Positions 20,137 through 24,531 of a DNA stretch of 24,531 bases are shown piece by piece. The stretch is from DASPKO01 sp035628055 (GTDB lineage Bacteria > Planctomycetota > Phycisphaerae > Phycisphaerales > UBA1924): contig DASPKO010000113.1 in assembly GCA_035628055.1 (NCBI GenBank), forward strand, positions 1 through 24,531, read 5' to 3'. How positions within the stretch are numbered: the first letter of the stretch is position 1; each line of letters opens with the position of its first letter. Position numbers and translations under genes: made by a program. The notes under the pieces were generated by a model. The model was not told the origin of the DNA and did no database searches. It saw only the letters and a program-made list of their open reading frames with translations.

Positions 20137-21045
20137 ATGCCCCGCGTCTGCACCGTCGGCGGCGTCGAGATCGGCCCGGGGCGACCCCTCGCCGTCATCG
20201 CCGGCCCCTGCGTCCTGGAGAGTCCGGAGCTCGGCACCCACATCGCCGGCGAGGTCGGGGCTACGTGCGCACGCCTCGGTCTGGGATACGTCTTTAAGGC
20301 CAGCTACGACAAGGCCAACCGGACGAGCATCACCTCCCCGCGCGGGCCGGGGCTGGCACGCGGGCTCGAGTGGCTCGGGCAGGTGCGCGACGCGGGCTAC
20401 CCGGTGACCACCGACGTCCACGAGCCGGCCCAGGCCGAGACCGTCGCCGCCGCGGTCGACCTCCTCCAGGTCCCGGCCTTCCTCTGCCGGCAGACCGACC
20501 TGCTCCTCGCCGTCGGGAGCGCCGCCGCGCGCCATGGCCGGGCGGTGAACGTGAAAAAGGGCCAGTTCGTGGCCCCGGCCGAGATGGCCGGCCCGCTCGG
20601 CAAGCTCGCCGAGGCCGGATGCTCGAGCGCCATGCTCACCGAGCGCGGCACGTTCTTTGGCTACCACCGTCTCGTGAACGACTTCCTCGGCGTCGCCGAG
20701 ATGATGGCCCTGGACGTGCCCGGCGGGCCGCCCCCCGTCTGCTTCGACGTGACCCACTCGACGCAGCGTCCGGGCGCGGGGTCGGGCGGGACCGTCAGTG
20801 GGGGGGCCGCCCATCTGGCGCCGCTGCTGGCCCGCGCCGCGGTGGCGGCCGGTGTGCACGCGGTCTTCCTCGAGTGCCACCCCCGCCCCAGCGAGGCCCT
20901 GAGCGATGCCGCCTCGATGCTCCCGCTGGACCAGGTCGGGCCGCTGCTGCGCGAGCTCGCCGCGATCCGGGCGGCGCTCGGGAGCGCGTCCGAGTCTCAG
21001 CCGCCGGCGGGCGCCGCGCGCGCAAGCTCGACCACGCGTCGGTAG
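20137..21045 (+). CDS. kdsA: 3-deoxy-D-manno-octulosonate 8-phosphate synthase (KdsA), metal-dependent class
   Basis: The 302-aa TIM-barrel aldolase condenses phosphoenolpyruvate with arabinose 5-phosphate to Kdo-8-phosphate, for the lipid A inner core. Visible blocks are IAGPCVLES, YVFKASYDKANRTS, PVTTDVHEP, FLCRQTDLL, VNVKKGQFVAP, LTERGTFFGYHRLVNDF, CFDVTHSTQRPG and FLECHPRPSEALSD. The metal ligands of the metallo class fit in order: Cys25, His207, Glu246 and Asp257. The Glu-Asp spacing of 11 equals that of the Aquifex enzyme, whereas the E. coli type has Asn in place of the cysteine. The last 17 residues or so (after LRELAAIRAALGSA) are low in complexity and are read through the 3' end of the opposite-strand gene, overlapping it by 49 nt. 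The ATG at 20137 gives the expected N-terminus. Confidence 0.96.
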   Translation: MPRVCTVGGVEIGPGRPLAVIAGPCVLESPELGTHIAGEVGATCARLGLGYVFKASYDKANRTSITSPRGPGLARGLEWLGQVRDAGYPVTTDVHEPAQAETVAAAVDLLQVPAFLCRQTDLLLAVGSAAARHGRAVNVKKGQFVAPAEMAGPLGKLAEAGCSSAMLTERGTFFGYHRLVNDFLGVAEMMALDVPGGPPPVCFDVTHSTQRPGAGSGGTVSGGAAHLAPLLARAAVAAGVHAVFLECHPRPSEALSDAASMLPLDQVGPLLRELAAIRAALGSASESQPPAGAARASSTTRR

Positions 21046-22598
21046 TTGTCCCGGAAGAACGTCGTGTAGGCGATCCGCGTCCGGGCCAGCCGCCCCTGGT
21101 GCTTCCACCCGCCCAGGTCCGCCGAGATCTCGGCGAACGTCCCCGGGCCCAGCGTCAGCACCCGTCCATCCGCCAGGGCGTGCGGCGGCATGGCGTAGAA
21201 CAGCCCCTCCATCTCGCGGAGCGCGCCCGGCGGAAACCCGGGAGCCTCGCGCGCCCGCGCGAGCGCCGCCCAGGCGGCCCGGCACTCGTCGGCGGTGTCG
21301 ATCCCCATGGCGCCCATCACCAGCGCGATGCCCGGTCGCCACCCGGCGGGCGGCACCTCGCTGGCCAGCTCGAACGGGTTCACCGGGTCGATGAAGGCGC
21401 CGAGGTACTTCTCGTACATCACGCGCCGGGCGGGCATCCGGCGCAGCTCGTGCGTGACCGGTCCCATCGCCTCACCGCCCGGGCCGCGCGGGTTCCCCCG
21501 CCCATCCGCCGACCCGGTCGCACGGAACTGCCACAGGGCCTGCCCCTCCTCGCTGAGGCAGAAACGCACGAACCGCCGGGCCAGCTCGGGGTTCGGCCCT
21601 CCCAGCAGGATCGAGACCGGATCGGCGTCGATGTACACGGCGCCGCGCGGGTCGACGTAGCCCACCCGCGACGTCCCCGGCGTCTCGCCGGGCCGCATGA
21701 CCGTCTGCGCTTGGCCGCGCCCATAGAAGTCGATGCACAGGCCCGCCGCCGCCTCTCCCTGGCTCACGTCGATCGGCGGGCGCGTGGAGGCGCTGGCGAA
21801 GTACCGTGCGTTCCCGCACATCTCGCGCAGCGTGCGCCAGCCCCGGTCCCAGCCCTGCGTGCTCAGGATCGACTCGTACGCGGTGCTCACCGAGCCCGAC
21901 TGCCGCGGGTCGGCCAGGGCCAGCATGCCGAGATAGCGCGGGTCGGTCAGATCGTCGAAGGCGCGCGGCTCCGCCAGACCCAGCTCCGCGAGCACGAGCC
22001 GGTTGTAGACGATCCCGAAGCCCGAGAGGGCCGTGCCCAGCCAGTGCTGGTCCGGGTCGTAGAGCGGCTGCGAGCCGATCCGGTTCTCGCCGAACCACCC
22101 CTCCAGCTCCGCCGCCCCGAATCCCGCGGGCACCGAGAGCGGGAGCCGCGTGCGGGCCCCGCCCGGCCCGGCAACCTCGATTCCCCGCTTGAGCCTGCCG
22201 TGCTCATATGTCCCCCCGCCCAACAGCGCGTCGAACCCGACCGTCCCGGGGTCGGCGCGGGGCGCGCCGCCCTTGGCCAGCCCGATGCGTCCCGCGCCGA
22301 AGGCCGCGGCGTACTGCGCCTCGAGCTGCTTCATGATGTCGCTCGTGCCGCCCGGCACGCGCCAGTCGATGGCGACCTCCGCGCCATATTCCCTGAGGTG
22401 CCAGCGCGCAAAGGCCCCGGAGAACTCCGAGCGGATCTGCTCGACGTGCGGCGTTACGACCACCAGCCTGGGCGCGGGCCCGCGCGCTCCCGGGCCCGGA
22501 TTCCCCTGCGCGCCGCGCTCACCCCGCGCCCGCACCAGGAACGGCAGCCCGAGCACCCCCGCGAAAGCCAGCACCACCAGCAGGCGACCCGCCCTCAT
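20997..22598 (-). CDS. ABC transporter substrate-binding protein, Fe(III)/spermidine-type (periplasmic-binding-protein-like II)
   Basis: This 533-aa protein starts with a short hydrophobic signal/anchor (MRAGRLLVVLAFAGVLGLPFLV, then RARGERG), so it is exported or membrane-anchored. A type II binding-protein fold follows: LVVVTPHVEQIRSEFSGAFARWH, YGAEVAIDWRVPGGTSDIMKQLEAQY, GFGIVYNRLVLAELGL, PRAFDDLTDPRYLGMLALADPRQSGS and FVRFCLSEEGQALW. This resembles the Fe(III)-binding AfuA/FbpA-type proteins. It would capture a ligand in the periplasm for an ABC permease, but no permease or ATPase gene lies in the window and the ligand is unproven. The C-terminal region (about 400-530) is longer than in FbpA. 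The ATG at 22598 follows TACAGT at 6 nt. The gene is divergent from the polyprenyl synthase and converges on kdsA. Confidence 0.85.
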   Translation of the reverse strand: MRAGRLLVVLAFAGVLGLPFLVRARGERGAQGNPGPGARGPAPRLVVVTPHVEQIRSEFSGAFARWHLREYGAEVAIDWRVPGGTSDIMKQLEAQYAAAFGAGRIGLAKGGAPRADPGTVGFDALLGGGTYEHGRLKRGIEVAGPGGARTRLPLSVPAGFGAAELEGWFGENRIGSQPLYDPDQHWLGTALSGFGIVYNRLVLAELGLAEPRAFDDLTDPRYLGMLALADPRQSGSVSTAYESILSTQGWDRGWRTLREMCGNARYFASASTRPPIDVSQGEAAAGLCIDFYGRGQAQTVMRPGETPGTSRVGYVDPRGAVYIDADPVSILLGGPNPELARRFVRFCLSEEGQALWQFRATGSADGRGNPRGPGGEAMGPVTHELRRMPARRVMYEKYLGAFIDPVNPFELASEVPPAGWRPGIALVMGAMGIDTADECRAAWAALARAREAPGFPPGALREMEGLFYAMPPHALADGRVLTLGPGTFAEISADLGGWKHQGRLARTRIAYTTFFRDNYRRVVELARAAPAGG

Positions 22599-22604
22599 TC
22601 TCCA

Positions 22605-22610
22605 ACTGTA
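22605..22610 (-). promoter_or_regulatory. TACAGT -10-like hexamer for the solute-binding protein
   Basis: TACAGT on the minus strand ends 6 nt before the ATG at 22598. A GGAGA directly abuts the ATG, too close to serve as a ribosome site. The hexamer is 18 bp from the divergent TACGCT at 22629. Confidence 0.55.
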
Positions 22611-22628
22611 GAGCGGCCCCTTCGCGGC

Positions 22629-22634
22629 TACGCT
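22629..22634 (+). promoter_or_regulatory. TACGCT -10-like hexamer for the polyprenyl synthase
   Basis: TACGCT ends 5 nt before the ATG at 22640. No ribosome site is visible. An in-frame TTG at 22634 would overlap the hexamer, so the ATG is preferred. Confidence 0.5.
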
Positions 22635-22639
22635 TGGTC

Positions 22640-23737
22640 ATGCCCGCCGATCTCGACGTCCCGGCCGAGCTGGCCCCCGTCAGGGCCGCGGTCGCGCGGG
22701 CTCTCGAGGCGGTCGCCGAGCGCTGCGGGCGCCAGCTCGCCTCCGACCTCGCCCCCGTCAACCAGCTCTGCGAGCACGTCGAGGCCTATCGGGGCAAGAT
22801 GCTCCGCCCCTCGCTGGTGATGCTCGCCTACCTGGCCGCGCGCCCCGGCGCGGGCCCCGAGCCGCTCCCCGACGCCGTCTTCCGCCTCGGGGCCGTCTGC
22901 GAGCTCGTCCACATGGCCACGCTGGTGCACGACGACGTCCTCGACGAGGCCGACATCCGCCGCAAGGGGCTGACCGTCAACCGGCTCCACGGCAACGAGG
23001 CCGCCGTCGTGCTCGGCGATTATCTCTTCAGCGCCGCCTACCACCTGTGCGCCGCCCTGCCCGGCCCCGCCGGCCGGCGCGCCGCCCGCCTGGTCGCCCG
23101 CACCGGCATGTCACTCTGCGCCGGGGAGCTGCTCCAGCTCCATCACCGCCACGACCTGCGCCTCGATGAGGCGATGTACCTCCGCGTCGTCTCGCGGAAG
23201 ACGGCCTCCCTCATCGCGGCCGCCTGCCGCCTCGGGGCGCTCGGCGCCGCCCCCGCGCCGCGCCCCGAGGCCCGCGCGGCCGCGGCCCGCCTGGCCCGCT
23301 TCGGGCGCCGCCTCGGCGTGGCCTTCCAGATCCAGGACGACCTGCTGGACCTCACCGGCGCCGAGTCCGCGGTCGGCAAGCCCGTCAACCGCGACCTTGC
23401 CCTCGGCAAGCTCACCCTGCCGGTGATCCATCACCTGCGCGCGGCGACCCCGGCACGGCGCGCCGCGTCGGTCGCCCTCATCCGCCAGGTCATGAGCGCG
23501 CCGCGGCCGGCGGAGCCCCCCGCGGAGGGGCCCGCCGGGGCCCGCGCCGCCGAGGACCCCCGCGTGGCCGGCGAGCTGCGCGCCGCGCTCGAGGCCACCG
23601 GATCGATCGCCTACGCCCGCGGGCGCGCCGCCCAGCTCGTTGACATGGCCCGCGCCGAGCTCGAACCCCTGCCCCCCTCCCCCGCCAAATCCTTCCTTGG
23701 CGTGATCGCCGCCGCCGTGATCAACCGATCCAGCTAG
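22640..23737 (+). CDS. Trans-polyprenyl diphosphate synthase (long-chain, quinone side chain type)
   Basis: The 365-aa all-helical prenyl synthase condenses isopentenyl diphosphate onto allylic diphosphates. The first aspartate-rich motif is LVHDDVLDEADIRRKG (Asp98, 99, 102), and the second is FQIQDDLLDLTG (Asp233, 234, 237). Other family blocks are YRGKMLRPSLVMLAY, NRLHGNEAAVVLGDYLF, ELLQLHHRHD, SRKTASLIAAACRLGA and GKPVNRDLALGKLTLPVIHHL. The residue five before the first motif is a small alanine (Ala93) rather than an aromatic one, which points to long products (C30-C50) as in hepta- or octaprenyl synthases for menaquinone. The exact chain length cannot be read. An Ala/Pro-rich insert occurs near residues 290-310. 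Its substrate derives from the MEP pathway, for which ispG is at 8983-10290. Confidence 0.93.
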   Translation: MPADLDVPAELAPVRAAVARALEAVAERCGRQLASDLAPVNQLCEHVEAYRGKMLRPSLVMLAYLAARPGAGPEPLPDAVFRLGAVCELVHMATLVHDDVLDEADIRRKGLTVNRLHGNEAAVVLGDYLFSAAYHLCAALPGPAGRRAARLVARTGMSLCAGELLQLHHRHDLRLDEAMYLRVVSRKTASLIAAACRLGALGAAPAPRPEARAAAARLARFGRRLGVAFQIQDDLLDLTGAESAVGKPVNRDLALGKLTLPVIHHLRAATPARRAASVALIRQVMSAPRPAEPPAEGPAGARAAEDPRVAGELRAALEATGSIAYARGRAAQLVDMARAELEPLPPSPAKSFLGVIAAAVINRSS

Positions 23738-23821
23738 GTCGGCCCGTGGCGTCGCCGCCCGCCGCCGAATACGGCCCCGCACCGGCCCATGACACGCGCA
23801 GGAGAGCGGCCCCTCACGACC

Positions 23822-24531
23822 ATGGAACCCTCCCTCGCCATCGTGGGCGCCACCGGCGCCGTCGGCCGCGAGATGCTCGCCGTCCTCGAGCAGCGCCGCT
23901 TCCCTCACCGTGAGCTGCGCCTCCTGGCCTCCGAACGCTCGACTGGAACCACCCTCCGCTATTGCAACGAGCCGCATCCTGTCCGCGCGCTCTCCGCGGG
24001 CTCCCTCGACGGCGTCGACCTCGCCCTCTTCGCCGCCGGCGGCAGCGTGGCACGCGACCTCGCGCCCGCCGCCGCGGCCCGCGGCACCACCGTCATCGAC
24101 AACTCCTCCGCCTTCCGCCTCGCCCCCGGCGTCCCGCTCGTCGTCCCCGAGATCAACCCCGGGGCGCTTCGCTCCGCACCCCTGAAGACGCCGCGCGACT
24201 GGCCCGGCATCATCGCCAACCCCAACTGCTCCACCATCCTCCTGCTCATGGCCCTGACGCCGCTCCGCCGGGCCTTCGGCCTCGAGCGGGTCGTCGTCTC
24301 CACCTACCAGGCCGCCAGCGGCGCGGGCGCCCGCGGCATGGACGAGCTCACCACCCAGACGCGCACCGCGCTGGCCGGCGGCGAGCCGCGCCCCAGCGTC
24401 TTCCATGAGCCCTACGCCTTCAACCTCTTCAGCCACAACACCGCGATAGACCCGCGAACTGGGCTGAACGTGGAGGAGCAGAAGATCATCGACGAGACGC
24501 GGAAGATCTGGGACGACCCGGGCCTGCGGAT
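23822..24531 (+). CDS. asd: Aspartate-semialdehyde dehydrogenase (3' end beyond the window)
   Basis: 236 codons are visible, running off the right edge. The N-terminus has the NADP-binding glycine motif LAIVGATGAVGREML, then DLALFAAGGSVARDLAP, TTVIDNSSAFRL and VPLVVPEINP. The catalytic cysteine is in NPNCSTI (Cys136), and the substrate-site glutamine is in STYQAASGAG (Gln163). The tail NLFSHNTAIDPRTGLNVEEQKIIDETRKIW matches the family. The enzyme reduces beta-aspartyl phosphate to aspartate semialdehyde for the synthesis of lysine/diaminopimelate, threonine and methionine. I use the ATG at 23822 because it fits the usual N-terminus; an in-frame ATG at 23789 would add 11 residues. GGAGAG at 23800-23805 is 16 nt from the chosen ATG, so the start is not settled. 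The gene lies 84 nt after the polyprenyl synthase stop. Confidence 0.95.
   Translation, partial: MEPSLAIVGATGAVGREMLAVLEQRRFPHRELRLLASERSTGTTLRYCNEPHPVRALSAGSLDGVDLALFAAGGSVARDLAPAAAARGTTVIDNSSAFRLAPGVPLVVPEINPGALRSAPLKTPRDWPGIIANPNCSTILLLMALTPLRRAFGLERVVVSTYQAASGAGARGMDELTTQTRTALAGGEPRPSVFHEPYAFNLFSHNTAIDPRTGLNVEEQKIIDETRKIWDDPGLR

Noticed and set aside
1..24531. Insertion sequences, prophage, CRISPR arrays or a defence island
   Set aside because: No transposase, integrase, Cas or toxin-antitoxin motif, no terminal repeats and no spaced repeats were found; gene content is housekeeping and flagellar.

Overview
The window is a GC-rich chromosomal segment with tightly packed genes. It most likely comes from a Planctomycetota bacterium of the class Phycisphaerae. 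The evidence for that placement is indirect: a CxxCGYxLxGL...CPECG zinc ribbon fused to a membrane domain (7480-8592), a secreted sugar dehydrogenase ending in a dockerin-like DxDxxGxxxxxDxxxFLxxWF repeat pair (18687-20075), flagellar genes, and Kdo synthesis (a diderm, LPS-type envelope). No mobile element, CRISPR array or clear foreign island is visible, and no stretch over about 250 bases lacks a gene or RNA.

Layout, left to right. The minus strand (1-7392) carries, in transcription order from right to left: two uncharacterised genes (7392-6736, 6710-5982), recO, an HDOD signalling protein, an M3 oligopeptidase, an aldehyde dehydrogenase, and the 5' end of a cysteine-desulfurase-family aminotransferase cut by the window edge. 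At 7393-7479 transcription diverges to the zinc-ribbon membrane protein (+), followed by tRNA-Gly(CCC) with its own promoter and a strong intrinsic terminator. A second minus block follows: a membrane protein, the DNA polymerase III delta' subunit (holB) and ispG. From 12461 the plus strand carries a possible small ORF, fliD and fliS, then a membrane polyferredoxin-TPR fusion, the sugar dehydrogenase and kdsA. kdsA converges on, and overlaps, an iron-type ABC solute-binding protein (-). That gene diverges from a long-chain polyprenyl diphosphate synthase (+), and the window ends inside asd.

Most genes are housekeeping: isoprenoid precursor and chain synthesis, Kdo, aspartate-family amino acids, DNA replication and repair, and flagellar filament capping. 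The most striking signal lies in their control. About ten start codons are preceded at 5-9 nt by a TANNNT hexamer (TACAGT, TACGCT, TACACT, TATCAT, TACCGT and similar) and lack a usable Shine-Dalgarno. Several of the other genes instead have a clear purine-rich site (fliD, the sugar dehydrogenase, the M3 peptidase). This is what widespread leaderless transcription looks like. fliS is a variant: it has a near-perfect sigma-28 promoter (TAAG-N15-GCCGATAA) whose start point would fall almost on the ATG. Other items of interest are an HDOD protein with a degenerate GGDEF-like C-terminus, a repeat-rich leader upstream of it, a FliD about twice the usual size built from tandem flagellin-IN-like modules, the polyferredoxin-TPR fusion, and a pair of unrecognised genes next to recO.
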